Source: Melampsora larici-populina 98AG31 (Eukaryota; Basidiomycota; Pucciniomycetes; Pucciniales; Melampsoraceae). Taken from it: DNA of 64,000 bases. Both the position numbers and the translations under genes were made by a program. The notes beneath the pieces were generated by a model. That model did no database searches and was not told where the DNA came from. It worked only from the letters and a program-made list of their open reading frames with translations. The stretch spans positions 1,008,159-1,072,158 of the forward strand of contig NW_006768783.1 of the NCBI RefSeq assembly GCF_000204055.1, written 5' to 3'. This document shows, in pieces, positions 36,344-48,905 of the stretch (position 1 is the first letter of the stretch; each line of letters opens with the position of its first letter).

Positions 36344-39300
36344 ATGAAAAGTTTACAAATTTCTTTAAAGAAATTAAAACTTTTACTTTCAAGTTCGAGT
36401 ACGAATTTATTTTATCAATCTACTACTGCTACTTTATTAGCTACCACTACCGCTACTACTACTACTACTACTACTACAAACAAACTCTCATTAGTCTATC
36501 AACAATCTTCAAATTCATTACATACTACTACTACTTCATTATCTCATTATTATCTCACCAAGAACCATCGTCAGTCAATCTCTTTCTCTTTCATTTTCAT
36601 TTTCAATAAGATCATCTTGAGTTCAATATGATGTTGTATAAACTAACGATTTTGTTTCATTTCACTTTTCATACAGACCCAAGTTGTCCATCTTCAATGA
36701 GTTCAAACACTTTAAAATCAACTGCGACAGATTCATCTCCACCAACGCACTGGGATCCAAAACAAACTCCTTATCCAAAAGCAAGAAGAGATGAATCATT
36801 TAAAGAAACTTTTAAAAGTCAAGTAAATGGTGAAGTTGAAGTTCATGATCCTTATCATTGGTTACACGAACCACCCAACAAAAGTGAAGAAACACAAGTT
36901 AGTAAAACTTTCAAAAAAAAACCCAACATCCATAAATTGATATACACTTGATTGATTTTTTTTGGTTTTTTTTTTCTTTTTTTCTTTTAGAAATTTGTTA
37001 ATGATCAAGCCGAATTTACTAAAAGTTTTTTATCAAATTATTCTAAAAAAGATGAATTACACTCCAAGATTTTAAAGAATTGGGATTATCCAAAGTTTAG
37101 TTGTCATTCATTAAAAGGAGATGGGTATTATTACTTTAACTATAATTCAGGTTTACAACACCAATCCATATTGTATCGAATCAAAAAAGGTCAAGAATCC
37201 AATTCGATCCAATCTTCCTCTGAACCAGGAGCCGCACAAGGACCAGGTGGTTCATTATTCTTTGATCCGAATTTATTATCTTTAGATGGAACCGCTTCTC
37301 TTTCTTCAATTGTCTTTTCCAAACCTGGTAACTTTGTGGCTTATGGTGTTTCACTTTCGGGGAGTGATTGGACTACGATTTATGTTCGTAGATCTGATTC
37401 ACCTCATTTGAAGTCGGCTGAAGAGGGTGGTAAACGTGGTGAAGATCCTGGTAGACTTGATGATGTGATTCGATTTGTTAAATTCGGTTCAGCTACTTGG
37501 CTTCATGATGAATCTGGTTTGTTTGTCTATTTGTTTATAATTTTGATAAAGTGGATGATGAAATTGATGTTTTGAATGTTTTGGTTTTTAACTTAGGATT
37601 CTTTTATCAACGGTTTCCTGAAAAGAATCAACATGGAAGTACAGAACATAAATCAGGAACTGATACAGGAGCCGATTTAAATGCAATGGTGAATTGACAT
37701 CACTTGAAACCTTCACTTGAATCTGAGTTTTTTTTCTAAAGACAAATTAATTCTGATTAAACCCAATGCTTTTTGATTTCTCAATAGGTTTATTTTCATA
37801 AACTTGGTGATCCACAAGAAAAAGATATCCTTATACTAGAAGTTAGTCAACCATGATTTATCGCATCACGATCTCTTCATCATCACTTATTACAGTATAC
37901 TTTGTTAGGATCCAGAAAACCCAGAATACATGTGGGGAACAGGAGTCACAGATGAGTAAGTCAAAATGATTTACAAAAAAAACCCTCAAGACTCCATTCT
38001 AATGAATTGGGTTTTTTGACTTTATGGTTTTTAAAGTGGAAAGTATCTAATTATGTCAACTGCAAAAGATTCATCAAGATCCAATCGATTATGGATTGCA
38101 AAACTGGATGATCAATCGATTGGGCCTAATCTTAAATGGCATAAGATTGTAAATGAATTTGGGAATGAATTTGATCTGTCTGCAAATGATGGAAGTCGAT
38201 TTTATATCGTTACAAACAAAGATGCACCCAAAAGAAAAGGTTAATCGAAACAAACTCAACTTCCCCTTTAATTCATTTCCATATATTGATGTTTGTTTGT
38301 GTTTTTTTTTGGTGGGGGCGGTCGGATTATAGTGGTGGTCTATGATTTAGAAAAACCTGAATTAGGTTTCCAAGATTTAATTCCAGAAGATCCGAATGCG
38401 ATTCTAGAAACATTTTTTCCAATCCATCAAGATAAAGTGATTATAGGTTATTCAAAAGATGTGAAAGATGAATTATTTATTTATGAACTTTATACGGGGA
38501 AAAAAATTAAACAATTTGCTCAAGATATCATTGGATCTTGTGCTCAGATCACTGGTAAGAGAGAGCATAATGAATTCTTTTTTATGTAAGTCTTTTTTGA
38601 AATCATAAAAGAAGGATTAACAAAAACAATTGAAAAGATTAGGTTATGAATGGGTTTACAATTTTTGTTTTTTATAGGTTTACTGGATTTTTAAGTCCTG
38701 GAACAATCTATAGGTTAGCTTCTCTATTTGGACAATTTCTTTTCAATTGATGGTGCTAAGAAATCGATTTTTATCTATAGGTATAATTTTGATGCACCAG
38801 AAGGAAAAGAAATGAGTTTGTTTAGAGTAACTGAATTATCTGGATTAAACCCAGATGAGTTTGTTTCAAAACAAGTGTTTTATAAATCTAAAGATGGAAC
38901 TCAAATCCCAATGTTTATTACACATCGTAAAGATTTTAAACAAGATGGTACTGCTCCTGGTTATCAGTATGGTTATGTGAGTTTCCTTTTTTTGGGTTTT
39001 GGTTTGTAAAGGAAAATTGGGAATTGATGAAATCGAAATCTCAATTGGATTTTCAATAGGGTGGATTTTCGATTAGTATCAATCCTTTCTTTTCTCCTGC
39101 TTTAATGACTTTTGTGGCTCATTATGGAGCTGTATTAGCTGTTCCTAATATCAGGGGTGGTGGAGAATATGGTGAAGATTGGCATTTAGCTGGAACGTGA
39201 GTCTATTTTATTTACTTAAAAAGCAAAAAAAAACGAATCTAATGATTTTTGGGCGGTCTTTTTCTTGCCTTTCAGTAAAGAAAAGAAACAAAACGTGTTT

Positions 39301-40104
39301 GATGATTTTCAATATGCAACTAAATATTTAGTTGATCATAAATATGTCGATCCAACAAAAGTGACCATTAATGGTGGTAGTAATGGAGGACTTTTGGTTG
39401 CTGCTTGTGTGAATCAAGCTCCTGAATTATATGGTGCTGCTTTAGCTGAAGTAGGTGTATTAGATATGTTAAGGTTTCATCGATTTACTATTGGGTTCGT
39501 TGAAGGTTTTTATTCTTTTTTTTCTATGAAAGTGGACTGATTTGAAGTGTTTTGGATTGGATTTTGGATTTCAGACGTGCTTGGACGGCTGATTATGGTA
39601 ATCCTGATGAAGGAGAAGCTTTTGATTATTTAATTAAATATTCACCTTTACATAATGTTGATCCAAAAGTAACTTATCCTGCATTAATGTTATTAACAGC
39701 TGGTAAGTTGTGTTTTGAACACACCTTTGATTTTTGAGTTTTTGATTTGAGAAATCTGATGGTCTTCATTTCTTGATTTGCTTCATAGATCATGATGATA
39801 GAGTAGTCCCATTACATTCATTTAAATTCGCGGCTGAACTTCAATATCGTTTATCAGAAAATCCTAATCCACTTTTACTTAGATTAGATTTGAAAGCAGG
39901 TCATGGTGCTGGAAAAAGTACAGCTATGAGAATTCAAGAATTTACTGATAAATGTAAGTTCTTTTGAATCATTCATCTTAGGATTGTGTTTTGATAGACA
40001 AAAAAAAACTTTATGAAGAACTTGAGATTGATCAAATGGGTTTTTTGGGAATTGTTTTAGTGAGTTTTGTGGCTATGAATTTAGGACTTGAATGGAGAGA
40101 TTAA
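36344..40104 (+). CDS. PREP: prolyl oligopeptidase (S9A family)
   Basis: Serine peptidase that cuts short peptides after proline. It has at least 13 exons. From ATG 36344 an N-terminal segment rich in Ser/Thr (encoded partly by a CTA/ACT microsatellite) precedes YPKARRDE...[10 protein letters not shown], the family's conserved start. The beta-propeller part includes [20 protein letters not shown] and [12 protein letters not shown]. The alpha/beta-hydrolase part has [19 protein letters not shown] (across an intron), [15 protein letters not shown], and the nucleophile in [11 protein letters not shown]. The acid is in [12 protein letters not shown] and the base in AGHGAGKST; the chain ends LGLEWRD. 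The triad Ser/Asp/His is intact. A cytosolic form could start at a later Met (MSSNTLKS in exon 2), so the long leader may be optional or organelle-targeting. Confidence 0.95.
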
Positions 40105-41664
40105 AAAAAATCGGAATCAAAAAGATTTTGGGAATTAGATTTAATTTAATTTAATTTAATTGAAATCGAATCTTGACTATTTGGATTAAGTTTTAAACTT
40201 ATGAATAGGGAAAGAAAAAAAAGAAAATGTTGTAAATAATAGAAGATCTTTAAAAGCTTAAAACTTAAACGTAGTGTTTAATTTGGTAAGATTGCAGTTG
40301 TTGATTTGGTAGAGTTGCAGTTGTTGATTTGGTAAAATTTCTGTTTGTTTCATAGTTAGTGAAATTGCACTTGTGACATAATTAATAATAATGGCAATTT
40401 GATAATCGACAATGAATGAGATATATTGAATTGAAATTTGTAAAACACATTAATTGATAAGATATAATAAGAAGCATCACCATATAAAATGATTGTAGAA
40501 AACATCCATTCATTCCTATCAGACTTATACAACAATGTAGCCAGTGGAGTTGTACACCGCAGGTTTTACCTATAAGGCTGTTTTCCTATAGTCTATATGG
40601 CCTAAGAACTGAACTTCCGATCGTCCGGTTGGTCCGCGTCACTTAGAAGACATGCCCCTCGATCATTAGGGTACTCAAATTAAGTATGTAGCGCTACATA
40701 CTTCTGTTTGGCGGTGAAAAAGAAAAAAATATACTTTTGGCCTTGCCTTCCCCGCCAAAAAATAGGGAGTGCACGTTTTCACTCAAGCGCCGGGGAGACT
40801 CGACTTTGTTGAAATCATTCGGTTGGGTTGTTGTGACAAGTTCATGGATTTGGTTGTAGGAGTTGACCAAGTCACAAATAACAAAACCAGTAGTTATGAG
40901 CGTCATTATGATCATTAGTCATTGTTTCCAAAAGTAGTATGAGTAAAGTGATGATTTACACTCAAAGCGCTTGGAAGGGGTTAAATCGTTTGACAAGTTT
41001 GTGACTCATAAGATAGTTTTGGGTCACCTGAAAACAATCGGTTGGTTGCCTTTCATGGATGGTGTATTATTCACATATGTTACCCATTTGCACAGAACAT
41101 GGGGTATAAGATCTCTTGTAGTCTGGGTCACGGCGAAATTGAATGGTATCAGCATCTATTCATCTATCAATCATTGAATTTTGCAGGGCAACGGCATGGG
41201 ACGCATGAATTTTAACTCGCAATGAAGAGTTAAGAAACCTGCCCAATTTGGGTTACCGAGGCCCGATTCCGCGCCCTTGCAAACTCTCTGGAAAGACTCT
41301 TGAACTCAAGTGATTTGACTTGGCAATTAAGCTGCCAGTGCCAGATAAGTAAGACAGTTATCACAAGCTGATCTTTTCTATTCTTATTTGTCTGAGGCAG
41401 GCAAGTGAATTGAGAACAAAGCTAGGTGATTGAGGTAAGTACATTTACTGCATCAAAGTCGTAAGTGAAAACAAGACATCAAAGTCATAAATGGAGACAA
41501 GATATTAAGAAAAAAAAACCCAAGAATCATTTTACAAAAAACGTTGGATTGTAACAAAACAGGGATTCAACAAAACTGTGATAGGTGACAAAGTCCAATA
41601 AACAGTAAAGCGAAGATGAAAAGAGTAATGATGGCCAAGACAACAGAATTACGCGACGAACTAC
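40105..41664. other. intergenic with palindrome and pentanucleotide repeat
   Basis: (TTTAA)n lies at 40140-40160 just after the oligopeptidase stop. A perfect 22-nt palindrome lies at 40682-40703. A short frame at 40694-40915 (-) has no known motif. Confidence 0.45.
40682..40703. repeat. perfect 22-nt palindrome
   Basis: AAGTATGTAGC followed directly by its reverse complement GCTACATACTT, with no spacer. Too short to be a terminator-like hairpin with a loop; it could be an inverted dimer of transposon ends or a protein-binding site. Confidence 0.8.
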
Positions 41665-42571
41665 TCAAGTCCTTCCGACTGTTACCCAAGTGTAAATACC
41701 AACGCCAGCAAAAACACTGATATCGACGCGAGCATTTTGGATCACTTCTACAGTCTTGATACCATAAGTATCTATAGTCTGTGTAAGACTGGTGAAGTAA
41801 GTCGAGTAAAGGGACCACGTGTCTGCGTTACCAAAAGATTGTATTAGCTCCACAATTGAAATTGGACTGCTTGAAATGGAGATAATACCAAGATACTGAC
41901 CTGTAAAAAGTTCAGTTTGCCATGTTGTGGTGATAACTTGAACCATAGACTGGAAAACGACATAGACTTGAGAATAGATATTCGTAAATTCCACCTGCAT
42001 CATGTTTTGTGTAAGCATCAGGATTGCATTTGATCGTGATATATAGGCATATGTAAAAAAAACTCACATTTTGTGAAATGCCACTACAGTCACAACCGCC
42101 GAGGGTTAACAAAGGCTGTGAAATTGTCGTGTGCGTTTCGGTGAGGAGCTGAACCACAGCTTGAGTTTCTGTGATGGTCGCAAGTTGGCCAGAACACGTC
42201 CGGAATTGCTCTACCACGGTTTGGACATACGCGACCACTTCGGTGACCGTGATCGTTGTGGTTAGTGTCGGTGCGGCGTACCATCTCTTCAACCAAACGT
42301 TGTCCCTGGCTGCCAGTTGATTGGGCGTGAAGACATTACTGAAAGGATGGATAGGAAATTAGAAATTTGTATCCTGAAGATTAGAGATGAAGTACTAGAG
42401 AGAAACTAACGGCAGGACAGCAGCATAGACGGCAGCTGAAAGAAGAATAAGTAAAAATCAAAAAGATGAGTATGATGATGCTGAATTGCAAGACGAGATG
42501 TGACGGAAATATAAAGGAAAGAGATGTGTACCAGCTAAAGCAAGAACGGTGAATAACCAGGAGAGATGCAT
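41665..42571 (-). CDS. small secreted Thr/Val-rich protein, unknown family
   Basis: ATG at 42571 gives MHLSWLFTVLALA, a signal peptide. Introns follow (donor GTACACATC near 42532, others near 42411, 42073, 41904). The mature part contains NQLAARDNVWLKRWY, TLTTTITVTEVVAYVQTVVE, LTLGGCDCSGISQN and YSQVYVVFQSMVQVITTTW, ending at TVGRT and a TGA at 41665. It is about 210 aa with few cysteines (a CDC cluster). Exons are separated by short introns and the frames join sensibly. No family recognised. Secretion and small size make it a candidate effector or wall protein, but that is inference only. A hydrophobic frame just past the stop (41567-41660) might be a lost C-terminal anchor. Confidence 0.7.
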
Positions 42572-44156
42572 GATTGAGAGTTTGTGGTTGCAGGTTATAT
42601 TTCAAAGTGAACAAAATAAAATATAGCAATGAAACAATAGCAATCAAAGGCAAATCTAAGCAAAGGAGGGTTTCGTAAGGTTTCGTCACCGGTGGGTTTC
42701 GTAGGAGCAGCTTGAGGTTGAAGAAAGATGGAATTCGTGTTGGTGTTTTATAGTCTTCATTTCAAGAATCAGAAAGAGTTGAAATATAAATAGACTTAGT
42801 CAACTCAATCACATTGTACCAATCAGACACGCTCTTTCGCACGTCTTTCTGACAGGCTTTACTTGCTCACCCAAGGAACGCAAGGAACCTTTCCACTCAA
42901 CGTAAAGACGAAATGGCATACATAAAGCTTAACTAAGCCCCTCTTCCAAAGTGGTGGCATTTGAATCACCAGAATTTCTTCCACTCCCTTGCAAGTGACT
43001 GTGAGCAACTAGCAGCTTCTGATAGTATTGAATTTAAGTTTGATATTACACCGGTGCAGTATCACATACAAGAACAAATTTTACGTTTCCCACATGGCTA
43101 GTGTAAGAGACACGTTCAGCTGTGAATCTTCAATCTAATAGCTCCGTCGCCGAGTTCAACAAGATAAAGAAATGGAACCGGAGCTAATGCTGAGCTGCCG
43201 GCTCTTCAGGACTGCGCCGCGGTGGTGCTACGCCGGCCTGAGAATAGTGCCATAACACATTGGACTCTATTGGACTCTATTGGACTCAACTCGACTCAAC
43301 TTGATCAGTTTTTGAAAAGCAGCTCGAGGGAAATCACGCCCTGGGGTGAGTAAGGAAGCCTGTCAAAGAGATAAGCATGCATTGCCAAGAGCGTGACTGA
43401 TCGGTATCTAACTGTACTTATCTAATCGAGGTCAGAAGATTTATTCAATTCGAAAACAAATCATCTCGCCCCATATAATTCTCAGGTGGGGTAACTACAT
43501 GGCCCCTTGAATTACGTAAGTCAAGAACATATTCCATTTGATCAGTTCCAACTTCCCATTGCAAATTGAGCCTTTCAAAGATCATCTTGAAAAAGTTAAA
43601 GGCTTAAATAATCGAAGAAGAAATCTAAAGACTCATAAAAAACCTAATCATCAAGTTCAAGAGTTTAAAGAGCACCAAGACTTTTGATCTGTTTGAAAAT
43701 ATCATCAAGGAAATTTAAGATCTTCTCAACAAGAAATCCAAAAGAAAAGAACGAATATTGCGATTTCAAGAATTAGTTTTAAAATACAAACATACAAACA
43801 CCTTAATACAAACTACTATATGCTTGCTTTGTAAAAATTTCTTCGAAATCTATCTATCTATCTCATCATAAACATATGAAAAGAAATAATAACCTTCTAT
43901 CAAGTATGTATATGTATATAAATGTATAAAGAAGCTAATTAGATTAAATATAATAGTAAAACCTTTTTCATGTTCAATGATTTTCTTGAATATAAAACAA
44001 CCAAAGAAAGAACGAAACTAAAGAAACCTTACAAAAGACTTTAACATTCTATACAGGAAGAAAAAAAATTGCGTAGGTTTGTATACATCAACTAAATTCA
44101 GCCCTGACCCTCCCCTAAGAAGCACCACAATCTTTCTCCGATCTAGTTTATAAAGT
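42572..44156. other. intergenic
   Basis: No gene seen. It contains three tandem TTGGACTCTA-type decamers (43260-43295) and a CTAT microsatellite (43846-43862). The left part should carry the promoter of the secreted protein. Confidence 0.4.
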
Positions 44157-47100
44157 TTAATATTCTGACCATTGATCTTCACTATCAGTAGAAGTATCAG
44201 CATTTAAAACAGCCAATTTAACTTTCCTAGGTAACCCTTCACTAGCCTTCAGGCCCTTCTTTTCTTGATCNNNNNNNNNNNNNNNNNNNNNNNNNNNNNN
44301 NNNNNNNNNNNNNNNNNNNNNNNNNNNNNNNNNNNNNNNNNNNNNNNNNNNNNNNNNNNNNNNNNNNNNNATTTCCTCCTTCAGATTTTCCCACCTGTAA
44401 TCTTCTCCTTAGCACTCGATATATTCTCAATTGATCTTCTCTTTCTAAATCTGATTCGTTTGATAACATCTTCACTACTTCTTCAAAACTGATGCCTTCT
44501 TCTTGATCTGAAATCGATCCGGCTGTTCCTTCAATCTCAATAGAAGGTGGACTTGGAATGGTTAATTGTAAATCAGGTGCTTGGGTTTGGTTGATTAATG
44601 GACTACTTCGTTTTTCATGTTTACCAGTAGCTTTGTAATCTCTCGTTTCTTCACGTCCTTGTATAATCTGTCTTTCTAATCTCATTCGATTTTCAATCAT
44701 ATGTAACTATAAACCCAAACCCAACATATATATTTGTCAGTGAAAACCTCATTTTGATTCTTCAAGACTCTTTTCACTTACTTTTGGCCAAGTCACTCGT
44801 TTTCCCACATCAATCATTCTACCTAATTCTTCTCTACTTGGATCCGATAAAATCCTTAACCAATCCTTAAACGTACTCTTGGGCCAAATCGTAATCGAAC
44901 CTTCAAATTTTTGTAAAAAGACTGCAGACCAACTTTGACCACCTGATTCTGGAAGTAATTCTAAATCTCTAATAACCTACAGAAAGAAAAAAAAACCCAA
45001 GTAAGAAAAAATTAGAAAAAAAAAGGAAAGTGTAGGTTTTTTTATAAAAAAGATGAAAAGGCTTAACTCGAAAGTTTTTGGTTAATTCAATTTTCAAAAG
45101 TTGTTCTAATGCACTTAATAAAAACCCACCTCTCCAACCTTTACCACTTCGATGTACAACAGGTGTACCAGGTGCACCACGTGGTTGAAAAAAGAAAATA
45201 TGTATATGAGGATTGACTTGAGAAACGATTGAAAAACAAGTATTAAAGTACTGTTTTTTGGATGATTTGAAAAAAAATCAACCAAAACAGATCATCAGAA
45301 AACAATGACCATTCATTCGATGTCCAATAAAACCAATCCTCACCAAATGTAAACTTTCCAGTGGAACATCCACTCTTAAACTTCCATCTTTATGTTTACC
45401 CTGAAACTGCCAAGGTCTTAAACTACCATCTTTAGTTTTCTCAAGTAAGACCACTGGATTCAAAACACCCGGAACAGCAGCTGAAGCCAAGACAGCACTA
45501 AAGATCACACAATTAGGTGCTGTGATATAATTCAAAAGTTTCGTAGGTGAATGAATATCAAACTAAATAAAATCATCCAAAAAGAAAACCCCCAACCATA
45601 TTAATCAAACCGATCTTAAGAATCACTTGATAAATACCTTGACTTAACTGGTATCACAGAGATATTCAAGATCCGTCCAGTTCTTTCATAGGCTTCTAAG
45701 AAAGTCATCGAACCCATTGTAAAGAAACTCAACTAACCAAATCCAAAGGAAAAAAAGCCAAAAAAAAAAGAAAAATCCATAAACTACTGAAGAAAATTCT
45801 AACAAAAGAGTTCCTCGAGCTTACTTTCTTAGCCCAAGTCACTGTATCATACTGAGCACCAGTACGCCATAATCTTGGAACCCAAGCCTGTTGATTTTTT
45901 TGGGGGGCATAAATCGAATCTCAACTCATGTGGATTGTTCAATCAAACAAACTCTTACGTACTGTAATAGGTTCAGAGCAAGCCGTGATCATATCTGCCA
46001 ACTCAGGTACGATCAATCGATCAAGTTCTTCTTCCGTATGTGTACAAAGGAAAGCAGCAACTACAAATCCCCCCAAAAAAAGAATAAATACTTAGTCAAA
46101 ATTAAAATCTATTCCAAGAATACGGAAAAGCAAAGGATCATGAAGAAAGTAAGATTTACTTACTAAGTGCTCCTGCAGACGTTCCAGTGACGACTCTAGG
46201 AATCAAGCGTACATCCAATAAAGCTCTAATGACTCCAAAATGATCTTTTTGGTTTCCCCCCCCAAATTTCAATCAAAGGATCTTAATCAGTATATATATT
46301 CTCATCATAAACCACAAAAAAGGAAAGGATTGAAAAAAAAATGATTTACAATAACCAAAACTAGCACCACCACTAAGACAAAGAGCAGAAGTACCAAAGT
46401 TTTTAGTTACTCTTCTAAAAAAAGCACATTTCTCTGATTGAGAAAGATGTGTGGTTTGTCTTAAATAATTTAAACATCTTTCAACTAATTAAAACCCACC
46501 AAACGAAACGAAAACACGCACACAGACACATGAAATTGTATTAGTAAATCGAATTGGAATTCTTTTGGTTTCTAAATGATGATTGATGAATGACTTACCT
46601 TCTTCTGTGTATACTTCAATAAGAGTTTTAGTACCTAAAAAGAAGATCCAAAATCCAAAACCATCAATCAACTTTGCAAAAAAACTGAAAAAAGAGAATA
46701 TAATTTGATCTAAAGATCACTCACCAAAATGAGTTTCCGAATAAAGTCTAGAACTTTCAATCCCAGCAAAATTATTCCTAACACAAACTTCCAAAACCGA
46801 TTTAATTCCATCCGCATCATCTTTTTCTCTCAATTCTCTCAAGTTTTGAATCACTCTTCTAACTAATGGTGCATCATAATAAGCATTTGATGAACTTCTT
46901 TTCCATCTATCATATCCCTTAAAACCCCCCAACCCCCCGAAAAAAAAAACACAAATCAATTATAAAGAACCAAAAAAAAGGTGTGGTATGACTTACAAGG
47001 TATTCATCTAATGCTAATGCAGTCGATTTCCATTCATTATAATCATTTGCGGTACTTAGTTTTTGTCGAAGTGTACGTTGATGTCCTCTCCCTATATTCG

Positions 47101-47957
47101 ACCAAGAAAACAAAACAATCAATCATGAATTAGAATCGAAACTCAACCAAAATCAAATCCGAAAAAAAAGAAATTGAATTTTACTTGAAATTTTGCTTAC
47201 ATTCAACTAACCATTCAGCTAAATTCACAATCTGTCTTACTAATGCATAAGCCATAAACTCCATGAAAAAAGCAAACCCAATCATTCCCTGATAGCACCC
47301 AAACCCACCCCATCGAGGAAAAAAACATTAGAATCTAAGATGATTTTTTTGAGGGTTTTGACTTTTTTTGGACTTACTAAAAGTGGCCATCTAGAAACAT
47401 GATAAACCCAACCTTCACGAATAATATCATTAGAACGTTTAGGTAATTTCCGATTTAATGTAGATGAAGGATTAGTTGCATGTTGTGATAAAGTAGCGAA
47501 TTCAGATAAAGCACTAACTCCCCCCCAAAGAAAAACCAAAAATCAAAATTAGTATACTTGGGTTTTTGAAGAGATGGGATTGAACTCAACGTGATGTGTT
47601 CTTTTTTTGAATGATCTGAGTGATCTGGATCAAAACTTAAGGCTGATCTGAAAATTTCAATGTCTTCGTCTTTGTACCATCTATACAAACCCAAACCCAA
47701 ACCCAAAAGAACCCCAACCAAGATCAATCAAATCAGATCAATCAAAGTTTTGGAGATTGATGATAAAAGATTTACTTCATTCCGAATTCAGGTTGAGCCC
47801 ATGAAGATTGATGATGAGGAGGTGATCGATTGGGATCAATAAGTTCATATGGTCCATAACTATGTTGGTCTTGTTGTTGTGTTTGTTCTTGTTGTGTTTG
47901 TTCTTGTTTGTTTTCTTGTATGTTTTCTTGAGGTTCTGATAAAGTATTAGTTGACAT
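44157..47957 (-). CDS. patatin-like triacylglycerol lipase (TGL3/4/5, SDP1 family)
   Basis: Lipid-droplet lipase of the DUF3336-patatin family, releasing fatty acids from stored triacylglycerol. ATG at 47957 (MSTNTLSEPQEN), Gln-rich start, then about 13 short exons. The DUF3336 region has AEWLVEC, RTLRQKLSTANDYNEWKSTA and RWKRSSSNAYYDAPLV. The patatin domain has the oxyanion loop LCLSGGASFGY and the nucleophile in VTGTSAGAL (GxSxG). Downstream are VAAFLCTHTEEELDRL, NYITAPNCVIFSAVLASAAVPG and DGSLRVDVPLESL with the catalytic Asp, followed by SQVNPHIHIFFFQP. The C-terminus ends DSEDQWSEY; a 100-N gap (44271-44370) falls in its disordered last exon, so some residues are unknown. Yeast orthologue (TGL3, 4 or 5) cannot be decided. 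Confidence 0.9.
44271..44370. other. assembly gap (100 N)
   Basis: One hundred N bases inside the last exon of the lipase gene. The round length suggests a scaffolding gap of unknown true size. Confidence 0.99.
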
Positions 47958-48905
47958 AACGAAGCAAAGTGTTCAGAGTTGATTTTCAATTTCCTATTCG
48001 ATTCGATTCGATTTGACGTTCCGGTCCGATTTCCGATTTCCGATTTCTGATTTCTAATTTCGATGTGTTTTATGTTTTTTTTTGTTACAAATGTTTTTAG
48101 TAAAAAGTTAAAGAAATGAGAATTAAGTTTCTAGTGAAATTAGTTAATTCGGGATATGGAAATTTAGAAAATTAATTAATTTATCAAATCTTCGTACTTT
48201 CGGCTTATAACTTCTTTCAACTTAAAACTTCTTTTCAACTTTCAGATTGGTCTTTGATTGTCTTTGAGCTTTGTCTTTCAGGTTCCAGGTTCAAGTTTCA
48301 ATAAATGCTCACTCAAAACTACATTTGAAGGCAACCTTTATAACTTCTCATCCTCCATGTTTCATCAATGATCTCATGTGTCATTTCCAAACTGCTATGC
48401 ATCTAATCAATCCTACTGTCCTACATACCACTCTCATCTTTTAATTTCGATCAGGAGTTTCAATCGATTAATGATCTACATATTCTCCAAAAGAAATCTT
48501 ATCTTTCTCCTATCTTTCTTTAAACAAAACCACAAATTCCATTTACTTCATGATGATCTATTGATGAACCCCTTTTTTTCTTTTTACACACTCTGATCAC
48601 TTTAAATTGATCAATCTTTAAACATTCGCAAAGATCACATTCGTATCAATTCATTCTTCTCAAACACATTATAATCAATTTTAATACCAAGTGTTGTCGA
48701 ATTAAATTCCTTTAAGAAAAACAAAAGACATGTAATTCATACAATTTGTTTGTTTTTCTTTTGATTTCAATTATTCATATGTATATATGTAAACAAATCA
48801 AACCAATCAAAATTTCAAAACTTGATCATCTTTTTCAAATGTAAACCATCTTTTAAACCCAAACCAATCTTCTACTTCTTCTGCTTCTGCTTCTTCTTCT
48901 GTTGT
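47958..48905. other. intergenic
   Basis: Promoter side of the lipase and 3' side of CCT2. CGATT/GATTT pentamer runs at 48000-48060. No gene recognised. Confidence 0.45.

Noticed and set aside
42381..42689. Minus-strand hydrophobic frame near the secreted protein
   Set aside because: It overlaps the first exons and introns of the secreted protein in another frame and has no motif.
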